Shown here in pieces: positions 46,408 through 55,815 of a stretch of 64,000 nucleotides of DNA. The notes beneath the pieces are model-generated. The model saw only the letters and a list, made by a program, of their open reading frames with translations. It searched no databases and had not been told where the DNA came from. A program made the position numbers and the translations under genes. Positions within the stretch are counted from its first letter, which is position 1. The number at the start of each line of letters is the position of its first letter. Origin of the DNA: Georgfuchsia toluolica (GTDB lineage: Bacteria; Pseudomonadota; Gammaproteobacteria; Burkholderiales; Rhodocyclaceae); the NCBI RefSeq assembly GCF_907163265.1, contig NZ_CAJQUM010000001.1:2728001-2792000 (forward strand), read 5' to 3'.

Positions 46408-48090
46408 ATGACAAGCCTATCTTTGAGGCTATGTACGACAAGGGCGGTGATCCTGGCAGTTTCAGCGTTTTGTTTGACGAGTACTGCAAACGCTTTCCAA
46501 TTTGAAACTGACCCGGACTGGGTAGTGAATTTTGATAACTCAATCCAATACACCATGGGTTGGCGAGCACAGGGTTTGGATCCGAATATTGGCAACCACT
46601 TTGCCTTTGCAACGGGTGACTACAAGTTCCCTAAAAAGGGCGATATGGTCACAAACCGCGTTCAGGATTTGATTGAGTTTCAGGGGGTCTATAAGCAAGA
46701 CATGGGGTTTCGGATTTCGGCTTCGATCTGGAAGGATTTCGCTTATAACGACAACGTCAAGCAAAACCCAGCCATTTCTGCAAATATGGCTGCTGCGGGA
46801 GGTCAAGCGACCGCATATAAAGGCAACACCTATTCCAACTACACAAAGCGCTACTTCATAGAAGGTGGGGAATTTCTCGATGCCTTTGTTTATGTCAATT
46901 CAAATATTGGCAGCAAACCGGTGTATGCCAAGGCTGGCCGGTTGAGCCAATACTGGGGCAATGCCTTCTTCTTCCCCTTTTCCAATATCGCCTATTCTCA
47001 ACAGCCACTTGATTTCGTGAAGGCCTTTTCGCAGCCGGGCTCCGAGGTCAAGGAGTTATTCCTGCCGCGTACCCAGGTATTGCTGTCTGCAGAACTCGCC
47101 CCTAACCTTTCGGTAACGGGGCAATATTTCTTTGAATACCGTCCCAACCGCTACCCGGAAGCCGGAACTTACTTGGGTTTCTTTGACATCCTTTTCAAAG
47201 GACCCAATCAGGCGGGACCTCTTGGTCTTGGCGGCATTACGGGGAACGCCGGCATCGTGGAACCGCCCAACAACAACCACAACTGGGGATTAAAGATGAA
47301 TTGGTCACCCGAGTGGTTGGATGGCGATCTTGGATTCTATTACCGGCAGTTTGATGAAGTTGATCCCTGGTTGGCGCTAGTTAACCCGGCGACCGGCCAA
47401 TTACAGAGTACCATCAATCAGAAGTCCAAGCTTTTCGGCATCAGCTTCGAAAAGACCTGGGGTTTAATCAGTACTGGCTGGGAACTCAGCCATCGCAGTC
47501 ACACAGCACTGAATACCGCAGGTTTGGCGCCGTCGAATACGGGCGCTAGGGGCGACATCACCAATCTGATTGGCAATGCCTTTGTCCAGCTTGGCAAGAC
47601 GCCAGTGTGGGATACCGGCATTCTGTTGGCTGAATTCACATATACACGATTGAATAAGGTAACCGACAACGCAAACATCTACATGGGAGAGAACTTTGCG
47701 AGTTGCGCAGGCCAGTCTTGGAAGGACGGTTGCTCGACAAAGAACTCCTTGGCCATTGCCGGACTGTTTGAGCCCCAGTGGATGCAAGTGTGGCCGGGTA
47801 TTGATCTCTCCGCGCCGATGTCACTTACTTATGGCGTGAGAGGGAACCCGGCCTATCGCGCCAGTGGGTTCTACGGCCAAGGGACGGAAATATACTCGAT
47901 AGGCGTCAAGGCCACCTACAAGTCCAAATCAACCCTAGGGTTTTCCTACAACGGCTACCACTGGCGTCAAGGGCCGAAAGGAATCGATCCTTTCTCAGGC
48001 CGCAATGCTCTGGCAGGCTTCGGCGGCATCGGTGCCGTTTCACTGAATGACCGCGGCTGGTTCGAACTGCAGTTTAAGACTTCATTCTAA
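46408..48090 (+). CDS. DUF1302 family outer-membrane protein
   Basis: 560 residues. Signal peptide to ~27 (VILAVSAFCLTSTANA). The body is a beta-barrel with alternating aromatic strands, an N-terminal VVNFDNSIQYTMGWRAQG and a terminal strand GWFELQFKTSF ending in Phe, typical of outer-membrane insertion. DUF1302 proteins sit with DUF1329 and RND proteins in gene sets for steroid, fatty acid or hydrocarbon use. A run of eight G residues lies just upstream, in the ribosome-site region. Confidence 0.85.
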   Translation: MTSLSLRLCTTRAVILAVSAFCLTSTANAFQFETDPDWVVNFDNSIQYTMGWRAQGLDPNIGNHFAFATGDYKFPKKGDMVTNRVQDLIEFQGVYKQDMGFRISASIWKDFAYNDNVKQNPAISANMAAAGGQATAYKGNTYSNYTKRYFIEGGEFLDAFVYVNSNIGSKPVYAKAGRLSQYWGNAFFFPFSNIAYSQQPLDFVKAFSQPGSEVKELFLPRTQVLLSAELAPNLSVTGQYFFEYRPNRYPEAGTYLGFFDILFKGPNQAGPLGLGGITGNAGIVEPPNNNHNWGLKMNWSPEWLDGDLGFYYRQFDEVDPWLALVNPATGQLQSTINQKSKLFGISFEKTWGLISTGWELSHRSHTALNTAGLAPSNTGARGDITNLIGNAFVQLGKTPVWDTGILLAEFTYTRLNKVTDNANIYMGENFASCAGQSWKDGCSTKNSLAIAGLFEPQWMQVWPGIDLSAPMSLTYGVRGNPAYRASGFYGQGTEIYSIGVKATYKSKSTLGFSYNGYHWRQGPKGIDPFSGRNALAGFGGIGAVSLNDRGWFELQFKTSF

Positions 48091-48118
48091 TTCTGACGCC
48101 ATAAGGAGACCAAATATT

Positions 48119-49510
48119 ATGTCAAACAAGAGAACGATTCTAGGAGCACTGTTTGCTTTGGGGATTTCACTGTGTAGTACTACGGTACTGGCGCTGGTGA
48201 CAGCTGAGGAAGCCAAGCAACTCGGTACGACGCTGACCGAGTTCGGCGCGATCAAGGCCGGCAATGCGGATGGATCCATCCCCCCATATACGGGTGGCAT
48301 CGAGAAGGTGGCGGGATATGACCCCAAGACTTCGAACTATTATGTCGACCCATTCGCTGGGGAAAAGCCTTTGTACTCGGTCAATGACAAGAACATGGCG
48401 CAGTATGATGCTCTGTTGACGGAGGGCACCAAGGCCATGATGAAACAGTACGGATACCAGATTAATGTGTATCCGACCCATCGCAGCATGCGATATACGG
48501 CGGGGGTACTGCAAAATACCCTGAAGAATGCTACCACAGCCAAATTGGGCGGCGTGGTGGAAGGGGACTCACTCGAGGGGGCCGACAAGGGCAATATGGC
48601 CTACGCCGGAATTCCATTTCCGATTCCCAAGACGGGCTATGAAGTAATGTGGAACAATAACCTCCGCTTTTCGGCGGCCGTCAGCCACAATGTCAGTCAA
48701 GGCTTCCTGGTTGACAGCGCGGGCAATGTGTCTGATTTGCCTGGCTCCGACAATCACTACACCCACCCTTGGTATGACGTGAAGAACGCGCTGCGTCCCA
48801 TAACATATGATGCCTACTTCGCCCTTAACTCAACTATGTATTCTCCGCCGTCGTCGGCGGGCATCGTCTTCCTGAACTACTATATCCCCAACGGACAGAA
48901 AGTCTGGTTCTATACCCCGGGACAGCGCCGCATCCGTCTGGCACCGGAGTTTGCCTACGATGTGCCGATCGCCGCTTATGGTGGTGTAATGTTGTGGGAT
49001 GAGGTCTTCGGCTTTGTTGGCCGCATGGATCGCTTCAACTTCAAGCTCGTCGGCAGGAAGGAAATGCTCGTGCCCTATAACGTCTTTGGGCTAACGAACA
49101 CCATGCTGCCAAATGAGGTCTTGGGGAAAAAGTTCATTAACCCGGCTGCAGTGCGTTTTGAGAAGCACCGCGTGTGGGTGGTGGATTCGATCCGCAAACC
49201 CAACGCCCGTCATGCCTACAGTCGCAAAACATTCTATATCGACGAGGACTGCTGGTGCGTCACAACCAACGAGGCCTACGACAACGCTAACAAGTTATGG
49301 CGCGTGACGCAGGTCAACAACCTCCCGAGCTATGACACAGGTGGTATTAATATGGATTCCTGGACAACCTATGACCTGGTCAAGGGCAATTACTTGGTTG
49401 CCAATCTTTCGCACAGACTACCGGGCAACTCCCAGCACAGCTATTTAACAGCGGAAGGAATGAAGATTAAGCTGACCCCGCAGTCGGTGGCGGCTGGCGG
49501 CGTGCGCTAA
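48119..49510 (+). CDS. DUF1329 family periplasmic/outer-membrane-associated protein
   Basis: 463 residues from ATG 48119 with AAGGAG upstream. Signal peptide to ~25 (ALFALGISLCSTTVLA). The LolB-like fold of this family fits WFYTPGQRRIRLAPEFAYDV and FNFKLVGRKEMLVPYNVFGL. It normally follows DUF1302 as here, and the pair is thought to carry hydrophobic molecules across the outer membrane and periplasm. A strong terminator follows the stop. Confidence 0.87.
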   Translation: MSNKRTILGALFALGISLCSTTVLALVTAEEAKQLGTTLTEFGAIKAGNADGSIPPYTGGIEKVAGYDPKTSNYYVDPFAGEKPLYSVNDKNMAQYDALLTEGTKAMMKQYGYQINVYPTHRSMRYTAGVLQNTLKNATTAKLGGVVEGDSLEGADKGNMAYAGIPFPIPKTGYEVMWNNNLRFSAAVSHNVSQGFLVDSAGNVSDLPGSDNHYTHPWYDVKNALRPITYDAYFALNSTMYSPPSSAGIVFLNYYIPNGQKVWFYTPGQRRIRLAPEFAYDVPIAAYGGVMLWDEVFGFVGRMDRFNFKLVGRKEMLVPYNVFGLTNTMLPNEVLGKKFINPAAVRFEKHRVWVVDSIRKPNARHAYSRKTFYIDEDCWCVTTNEAYDNANKLWRVTQVNNLPSYDTGGINMDSWTTYDLVKGNYLVANLSHRLPGNSQHSYLTAEGMKIKLTPQSVAAGGVR

Positions 49511-49524
49511 GTCAAGCCGAAGGG

Positions 49525-49554
49525 CGGCTGGATTGATCCAGCCGTTTTTTTTTT
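49525..49554 (+). terminator. Rho-independent terminator after the DUF1329 gene
   Basis: 8-bp stem CGGCTGGA/TCCAGCCG with loop TTGA, followed by ten T residues. Some read-through into the YCF48-like and RND genes is expected, because their spacing suggests one regulon. Confidence 0.9.
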
Positions 49555-49638
49555 GGCGGTGCATGTTTGTTACATGAATCTAATCGGGGTATTGCGCAGA
49601 GAGTGTCTGTTGATTTTCCCTAAGGAGTCGGTTGCGTC

Positions 49639-50766
49639 ATGCGAAGCATTTGGACCATGTCCAGAAGTTGTAAATTTGTCCGGCGGTGGTGCCCCGTCGC
49701 GGGATGTCTATGTTTGCTGCTGCTTGCGCTGCCGGTGTCCGCCGAATCGAAATTTCACGATCCGCTGGACACCCCGGCCGAGATGCGCAGCAACGTGACG
49801 AAGCGACCTCTGATGGCGCTAACCAAGGCCGGTGAGCGCATAGTGGCCGTTGGTTCACGGGGGCTCATTATCGGTTCTGACGATCATGGCAAGACTTGGA
49901 CCCAAGCGCAAGTTCCAGTACAGAGCGATCTATTGGCCGTGCATTTCCCTACAGCCAACGAAGGATGGGCAGTTGGTCACGAGGGTGTGGTGTTGCACAG
50001 CGCCGACGGCGGCAAGACTTGGACCAAGCAACTGGACGGTCGGATGTCCGGCAAGTCCTTCAAGGCATTCTATGGCAAGAGTGCTGCCAGCGCCGAAGAC
50101 AGTTCCGCCATGCAGGCACACGCGGTCCAACTCGAATTGAACTACAAGGCCGGTCCGGCCTTGCCGTTTCTCGATGTTTGGTTCGAAGACGCGCAAAAGG
50201 GATATGTCGTCGGATCCTTCGGCATGATCGCCGCCACCACTGACGGCGGCAAGAGTTGGGAACCCTGGTTGCATCGCATCGACAACAGCCTGTATTTAAA
50301 CCTCAACGTCATCCGTGTCATCGGCAGTGACGTCTTCATCGTCGGCGAACGGGGCCTGATCTATCGGCTTGACCGCGGCCGCGAACGTTTCGACAAGATC
50401 GACACGGGTTTTATTGGCAGCTTCTTCGGCATAACCGGCAACAGCCAAGCCCTAATCGCTTACGGCCTAGAGGGTGCTGCCTACCGCAGCGGCAATATGG
50501 GCAAGAGTTGGGAAGCCTTGGGCATGCCCAGCAACCAAACCCTTGCCGCCGGTATTCCCCTCAGCGACGGTGAGGGCTTCGTCCTGGTCGATGCGGCGGG
50601 CCAGTTTCTGCTCAGCGACAAGAGCGGAAAGAACTTTCGCGTCCAGCGCGCGGACAAGCCGATGCGCATGACCGGGATTGTCTCCGTGGCTCCCCGGACT
50701 GTCTTGGTCACCGGACTGGGTGGGGTCAGGAGCGAAACCCTGCGTGACATTGCCGCCGGCCACTGA
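49639..50766 (+). CDS. YCF48/BNR-repeat secreted beta-propeller protein
   Basis: 375 residues. Signal peptide at ~18-36 (CLCLLLLALPVSAES). Repeated Asp-box-like motifs SDDHGKTWTQ, SADGGKTWTKQ, TDGGKSWEP and GNMGKSWEAL spaced ~45-80 residues mark a YCF48-type seven-bladed propeller. YCF48 relatives assist assembly of membrane complexes. It lies 32 bases before the RND gene, so it may be an accessory of that transporter. Confidence 0.85.
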   Translation: MRSIWTMSRSCKFVRRWCPVAGCLCLLLLALPVSAESKFHDPLDTPAEMRSNVTKRPLMALTKAGERIVAVGSRGLIIGSDDHGKTWTQAQVPVQSDLLAVHFPTANEGWAVGHEGVVLHSADGGKTWTKQLDGRMSGKSFKAFYGKSAASAEDSSAMQAHAVQLELNYKAGPALPFLDVWFEDAQKGYVVGSFGMIAATTDGGKSWEPWLHRIDNSLYLNLNVIRVIGSDVFIVGERGLIYRLDRGRERFDKIDTGFIGSFFGITGNSQALIAYGLEGAAYRSGNMGKSWEALGMPSNQTLAAGIPLSDGEGFVLVDAAGQFLLSDKSGKNFRVQRADKPMRMTGIVSVAPRTVLVTGLGGVRSETLRDIAAGH

Positions 50767-50798
50767 TTGACTCACCCCCTTAGCGAACCCGGAATTCC

Positions 50799-53225
50799 AT
50801 GTCCATCTCCACCGACAACCAGCTTGATGCAATGCCCGTCGTACCGCGCCGTGAAGACTTCGATCAGCGTTCCGGCAACCTCCTCGAACGCATCATCTTC
50901 AACAACCGCCTGATCCTGGTGGTGGTTTGTGCGCTACTGACGGCGCTGCTGGGCTACCAGGCATCCCGGCTGACGATCAATGCCAGCTTCGAGAAGATGA
51001 TGCCCCAGTCGCACCCCTTCATCCAGAACTACCGCGCCAACGCGGATTCCCTGCGCGGCCTGGGAAATTCGGTGCGGATCGTGGTCGAGAACACCCAGGG
51101 TGACATCTACGACGCCCATTACCAGGAAGTTCTACGTGACATCAACGACAAGGTCTTCCTCGTCCCGGGTGTCGACCGCGCCTTCATGAAGTCCCTGTGG
51201 ATGCCTGTAGTGCGCTGGACGGAAATCACTCCCGAAGGCTACAAGGGCGGCGCCGTTATGCCCGACACCTATAACGGCTCGCGCGAGAGTATCGAAGCTT
51301 TGCGCACCAACATCCATCGCGCCGGCATCATCGGTTCCCTGGTGGCCAAAGACCAGCGCTCCAGCATGCTCTTCGTTCCCTTGTTGGACCGCGATGGCGT
51401 CACTGGCAAGCCATTGGACTATCGGGCCTTCCATGACGCGGTGAACAACATCCGCACCGAATACGAGCAAAAGGGCGTCAAGATCCACATCATCGGCTTT
51501 GCCCATCTGGTGGGAGATCTGATCAGCGGCATGAACGAGGTGTTTACCTACTTCCTCTATGCCACCCTGATCTGCGTCGTGCTGATTTTGGTGTATACGC
51601 GCTGCCTGCGCAGCACTGCGCTTGTGGTGATTTGCTCTCTCGTCGCCGTTTCCTGGCAACTGGGGCTGATGCACCTGCTTGGCTTCGTCCTCGATCCCTA
51701 TTCCATCCTGGTGCCCTTCCTCATCTTTGCAATCGGTGTGTCCCACGGTGCCCAGAAGATGAATGGCATCACCCAGGATATCGGTCGCGGCACCCACCGC
51801 TACGTGGCCGCCCGCTACACCTTCCGGCGTCTGTTCTTGGCCGGCCTGACCGCGCTGCTGGCCGATGCCGTCGGATTCGGCGTGTTGGCCGTGATAGACA
51901 TCCCAGTGATTCGGGGTCTCGCGATTGCATCCAGCATCGGCGTAGCCGTATTAATCTTCACCAATCTGATCCTGCTACCGATCCTGCTCTCTTACACCAG
52001 CGTCAGCTCCAAGGCTGCCGCCCGCAGCCTGAAGTTCAGCGCCGGTGACCACCCCTTGCCGCGGTGGCTTGCGCGGTTTACCACCCGTCCTTGGGCCATC
52101 GGCGTGCTTGTCGTGACCATTGGCCTTGCCCTTGCTGGTGTCATAGTTGGCGAAGGTCTCAAGATCGGCGATCTCGACCCGGGTGCGCCCGAACTGCGGC
52201 CGAATTCCACCTACAACCAGGACAATGCCTACATAACTAACCACTACCAACTGTCCAGCGACCAGTTCGCAGTCATTGTCACCGTCCCGAAAAATGGCCT
52301 GATACTCTACGATACTCTGCTAGAAATGGATCGGCTGGAACAGATACTGCGCGATCTGCCTGGCGTACAGACCACCATATCGGCAGCGAGCCTGGCCCGT
52401 AATTTCACCGCGGCCGGTTTCGAAGGCTCGTCAAAGTGGATCACCCTCAATCGCGACATCACTGTAAATACCGACGCGATCAACTACGTCTACGATTCCA
52501 ACCCGGAGATGTTCAACGACCAGCGTTCGGTCGCACCCATTATCGCCTACCTGGCCGACCACAAGGCTGAAACCCTCGACCGCGTGGTAAAGACCGTGGA
52601 AGCCTTTGCTGCGGATCACAACACCGACGAGCGTAAGTTCCTGCTCGCAGCCGGTACCTCGGGGATTGAGGCCGCCACCAATATTGCTGTCAGTTCAGCA
52701 AACCGCACCATGCTGCTGTGTATCTATGCGGCGGTGATCCTGCTGTGCTTTATTACTTTCCGCAATTGGCGCGCGGTGATCGTGGCGGTGGTGCCTTTGA
52801 TCGTGACGTCAATTCTCTGCGAAGCCTTGATGGTGATGCTGGGCATCGGGATCAAGGTCGCCACCTTGCCGGTCACAGCGCTCGGGGTCGGCATCGGCGT
52901 CGATTACTCGCTCTATCTGCTAACCGTTCATCTGGTTCAGCAGCGCAGCGGCCTCTCGGTCACCGACGCCTATCGCGGTGCCCTGGCATTCACCGGCAAG
53001 GTCGTTGCCCTCATCGGCGTTACCCTCTCCGCAGCCGTCATCACATGGGCCTGGTCTCCCATCAAGTTCCAGGCCGACATGGGTATTCTTCTCGCGTTCA
53101 TGTTCCTTTGGAACATGCTCGGTGCTCTCATCCTTGTCCCGAGCCTCGCGACCTTCTTGTTGCGATCGGAGAAATCTTCCGATTACATACCGGGAACATC
53201 CGATAGCAATAATAGTACTACCTAG
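50799..53225 (+). CDS. RND/MMPL-family transporter
   Basis: 808 residues. TM1 near 35-55 (RLILVVVCALLTALLGYQAS), a large periplasmic loop, five TMs at ~220-410, a second periplasmic loop, and five to six more at ~625-800 (LLCIYAAVILLCFITFRNW; LGVGIGVDYSLYLLTVHL). The GVGIGVDYS block with a transmembrane Asp is typical of the MMPL/HpnN-like RND group. No membrane fusion or TolC gene adjoins; the DUF1302/DUF1329 pair may fill that role. Cargo is probably lipid-like. Confidence 0.9.
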   Translation: MSISTDNQLDAMPVVPRREDFDQRSGNLLERIIFNNRLILVVVCALLTALLGYQASRLTINASFEKMMPQSHPFIQNYRANADSLRGLGNSVRIVVENTQGDIYDAHYQEVLRDINDKVFLVPGVDRAFMKSLWMPVVRWTEITPEGYKGGAVMPDTYNGSRESIEALRTNIHRAGIIGSLVAKDQRSSMLFVPLLDRDGVTGKPLDYRAFHDAVNNIRTEYEQKGVKIHIIGFAHLVGDLISGMNEVFTYFLYATLICVVLILVYTRCLRSTALVVICSLVAVSWQLGLMHLLGFVLDPYSILVPFLIFAIGVSHGAQKMNGITQDIGRGTHRYVAARYTFRRLFLAGLTALLADAVGFGVLAVIDIPVIRGLAIASSIGVAVLIFTNLILLPILLSYTSVSSKAAARSLKFSAGDHPLPRWLARFTTRPWAIGVLVVTIGLALAGVIVGEGLKIGDLDPGAPELRPNSTYNQDNAYITNHYQLSSDQFAVIVTVPKNGLILYDTLLEMDRLEQILRDLPGVQTTISAASLARNFTAAGFEGSSKWITLNRDITVNTDAINYVYDSNPEMFNDQRSVAPIIAYLADHKAETLDRVVKTVEAFAADHNTDERKFLLAAGTSGIEAATNIAVSSANRTMLLCIYAAVILLCFITFRNWRAVIVAVVPLIVTSILCEALMVMLGIGIKVATLPVTALGVGIGVDYSLYLLTVHLVQQRSGLSVTDAYRGALAFTGKVVALIGVTLSAAVITWAWSPIKFQADMGILLAFMFLWNMLGALILVPSLATFLLRSEKSSDYIPGTSDSNNSTT

Positions 53226-53339
53226 CTTTAATGCGAGAGTACCGACCAGTGTTGTGCACGTGATTTCCATTTGCGGTCCATAAGCATGTAACCAAGCGGT
53301 TGCTGCCGCGCAAATGGTGGCGCACCCAGTATCGACGGC

Positions 53340-53640
53340 GAGCGTTTTGAGCATATCGAGAAACCGGGGCTGGTGCAGTGGCCGGAAAGATTGCAACACG
53401 AGCAGCGCCAAGGTCTACCGGCCACAGCCCCCGCTGCGCGCAAGTATCCTGCGGAATCGATCGGCCCCGAGGCTGCGTAAAGCGCTTCAAACTCGCCGTG
53501 CATCGCGCCAGTATGCCATCCACGACCACCCGCAGCTTGTGCAGCGGAAGGTTCTTCGGGATGCGGGCCTCCAGCGTCAGGTAGCTGAAAATTACGGCCT
53601 GGGTCGTGTGGTACCGTCACATGGCGTCGATTTGGGAGGC
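53340..53640 (-). pseudogene. IS5-type transposase N-terminal remnant
   Basis: The minus strand contains LTLEARIPKNLPLHKLRVVV and DGILAR, then a frame change to MHGEFEALYAASGPIDSAGY, comparable to the N terminus of IS5-group transposases (PxxHPLRxIRxxVDxxL ... FxxLYAxxGRPSIPPE). It then decays. No ends or catalytic residues are left. The recognition is by pattern only. Confidence 0.55.
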
Positions 53641-53863
53641 AATTAGATGCTTTGCACTATACCTTGCGCATATCCTGTGCCGGTGAGTTCTTCAACATCC
53701 CGCTAAAGGTCAGAATACTGGCGCAGGCGCTGATGGTGGTGCTCGGCCGCACCGAGCTACTGCCCAGCGTGCCGGAAATCGAACTCGACGACATAGCGTC
53801 GTCATCTCAGAGTAATGCGTTGGCAGTGACCCCAGCGTCGGGTTATTGCCGTATCGGTACAGA

Positions 53864-53907
53864 CAATAGCAATACTTTCCAAGAACAAAGGCCATAACCT
53901 TCAATAC
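53864..53907 (+). repeat. Direct repeat L2, copy 2
   Basis: Second copy of 46170-46213 with five mismatches in 44. It is 177 bases upstream of the CoxG-like gene start, next to the transposase relic. The remaining 53641-54083 region shows no convincing gene. Confidence 0.7.
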
Positions 53908-54083
53908 TAGTGGCCTTGCATTTCCCTATCATGCGACACAGATAAGACGAGGAAAAGGATTGGGGTTCGTCAAGACTACGATCCGTTTCACGGTTCTCTC
54001 GTTAATTTCTTCAAGAGATCGCCGTTACGTTCTCTTGTCTTGTGCACACGTGTAATAGTACAGTATATGCAAGGGTATGCGAA

Positions 54084-54641
54084 ATGGAAATGTCAGGTTC
54101 AGCCCTCGTACCAGCATCTCTTCAGAAGACCTGGGAACTGTTGAACGACCCCGAAACTCTGAAATCATGTATCAACGGCTGCGAGAGCATCGAAAGGATT
54201 TCAGATACCGCATTTAGAGTTTCGATTGTAGCCAAAATAGGTCCGATTAGCGCTAGGTTTAAGGGGCAGATATCGCTGGCTGACTTGAATCCACCTAGTT
54301 CGTACTCGATTAGCTTTGAAGGGCAAGGTGGTGCTTCAGGATTTGCCAGGGGTAGTGCAAAGGTCAACTTGGCACCGGAAGAAGATGGGACAAGGTTGAA
54401 TTACGTTGTTAACGTTCAAGTCGGGGGCAAACTGGCGCAGGTTGGCTCCCGTTTGATTGACGGAACTGCGAAAAAGATTGCCGATGAATTCTTTGCAACG
54501 CTTGCCGGCAAGTGTCAGGGAACCTCCTCGACTAATGAACTTAGCTCAAGCGTTGGATTAGCTAGTGGCAGTATGAAAATTTGGCTTTGGAGTCTCTTGG
54601 TCATTGCGGTCATCGTCGGGATTTACATCGCGATGCGGTAG
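54084..54641 (+). CDS. CoxG-like SRPBCC protein with C-terminal membrane anchor
   Basis: 185 residues from ATG 54084. SRPBCC/CoxG fold: MSGSALVPASLQKTWELLND, PETLKSCINGCESIERI, AKIGPISARFKGQISLADLN, YVVNVQVGGKLAQVGSRLID. A single C-terminal TM (WLWSLLVIAVIVGIYIAM) anchors it. CoxG proteins help deliver molybdenum hydroxylases to the membrane; here the three hydroxylase subunits follow. Confidence 0.9.
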   Translation: MEMSGSALVPASLQKTWELLNDPETLKSCINGCESIERISDTAFRVSIVAKIGPISARFKGQISLADLNPPSSYSISFEGQGGASGFARGSAKVNLAPEEDGTRLNYVVNVQVGGKLAQVGSRLIDGTAKKIADEFFATLAGKCQGTSSTNELSSSVGLASGSMKIWLWSLLVIAVIVGIYIAMR

Positions 54642-54912
54642 TAAGGGGGAATGGGCTAGTTTGTAATGACTCATCAAGAAATGCACGGCAGCTTAGTTGG
54701 ATGGGGAATCGTTATGTACCAAGACCAAAATTCAACAATAGAAATTCGGGCAACAGATCGATCAAAGATTGGCAAGTGGACAAAGTGCTGGCAGGAATCC
54801 TTCTACATGAGAAGGGGATGGCAATAGATAGTGATGGTGTGGGACTGGATGCAACTAGAAGTGTTTCACATTTCGAAGGAAATGGTTGGTAACGACGAGG
54901 ACAGAAAAAATA

Positions 54913-55815
54913 ATGTTTCCCGCACAGATCGAAGCGTATGAGGCTCCGGATTCCATCTCTGGGGCGCTGCACGCTCTAGCCGGCGCCGCTGATGGGATGA
55001 CCATGTGTTTGGCTGGTGGAATGAGTCTGATGCAAGCAATAAAGGGTCGGATGGTTCAACCAATGGGCATCGTCGATCTTCAGCGGATAGCAGCTTTGAG
55101 GGGTATTCGTAATTCGCCGCAAGGAATGAGCGTGGGGCCGATGACACGCTATGCTGAATTGGCTAATGCGACAGAGTTGAGCGGCGCCTACGGAGCGCTC
55201 AGCGATGCGGCCGCCCATGTCGGCGATCGGCAAGTCCGTAATCGCGGGACCATTGGTGGGAGTCTCTGCTGGAACTATATTTCCAGTTGTACACCGGCTG
55301 CCGCACTCGCGGTTGGCGTGACACTGGAACTTGCCTCACTTAATCCTGATGGGAAGCCGACATCGCGACTGCTGTCTATCGATGATTTTCTTCTTGGCCC
55401 ATTGGAAACGGCGCGGCGCCCAGAAGAGTTGCTGGTGTCTATTCTGCTACCAACTAGTAAAGACTGGTGTGGCAGCGCCTACAAAAAGTGGGGGCCAACT
55501 ACCGATGCTGTACCCACGATAGGCGTCGCAGTGTCTTTAATATTGAATCGTGTTGGGAAATGTTGTTCTGCAAGAATTGCACTTGCCGGACTATCTTCTG
55601 GCGCTATCCGATTTCCCTCTGCGGAAAAACTAATCGTTGGATGTGAAGGTCCTGACGCAAAGTCGGTCAATGCTGCCTTCAATTCAATAGCACAAAATGC
55701 TCAAGTTGAAGGGGATCCATGGGCCTCGGAAGATTACAAACGTTTCCTCATACGTAAATTGGGCGAGGAAGTGACTAATACCGCTATTTCTAGAGCAAAC
55801 CCTGGAGTGAAGTAA
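54913..55815 (+). CDS. Molybdenum hydroxylase, FAD-binding medium subunit (CoxM-like)
   Basis: 300 residues; ATG 54913 is preferred to 54886 on N-terminal homology, with GAGGA upstream. FAD motifs LAGGMSLMQAIKGRM and VGDRQVRNRGTIGGSLCWNY. C-terminal CODH-FAD-C domain follows. It moves electrons from the 2Fe-2S clusters of the small subunit to an acceptor. Stop and next start overlap as TAATG. Confidence 0.9.
   Translation: MFPAQIEAYEAPDSISGALHALAGAADGMTMCLAGGMSLMQAIKGRMVQPMGIVDLQRIAALRGIRNSPQGMSVGPMTRYAELANATELSGAYGALSDAAAHVGDRQVRNRGTIGGSLCWNYISSCTPAAALAVGVTLELASLNPDGKPTSRLLSIDDFLLGPLETARRPEELLVSILLPTSKDWCGSAYKKWGPTTDAVPTIGVAVSLILNRVGKCCSARIALAGLSSGAIRFPSAEKLIVGCEGPDAKSVNAAFNSIAQNAQVEGDPWASEDYKRFLIRKLGEEVTNTAISRANPGVK

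Noticed and set aside
53652-53897. 81-codon plus-strand frame between the IS5-like relic and repeat L2
   Set aside because: No ribosome site or recognisable domain, and the end covers the repeat; left as non-coding.
54642-54912. A small gene between the CoxG-like and CoxM-like genes
   Set aside because: The available frame overlaps coxG out of frame and shows no conserved features; treated as a leader region.
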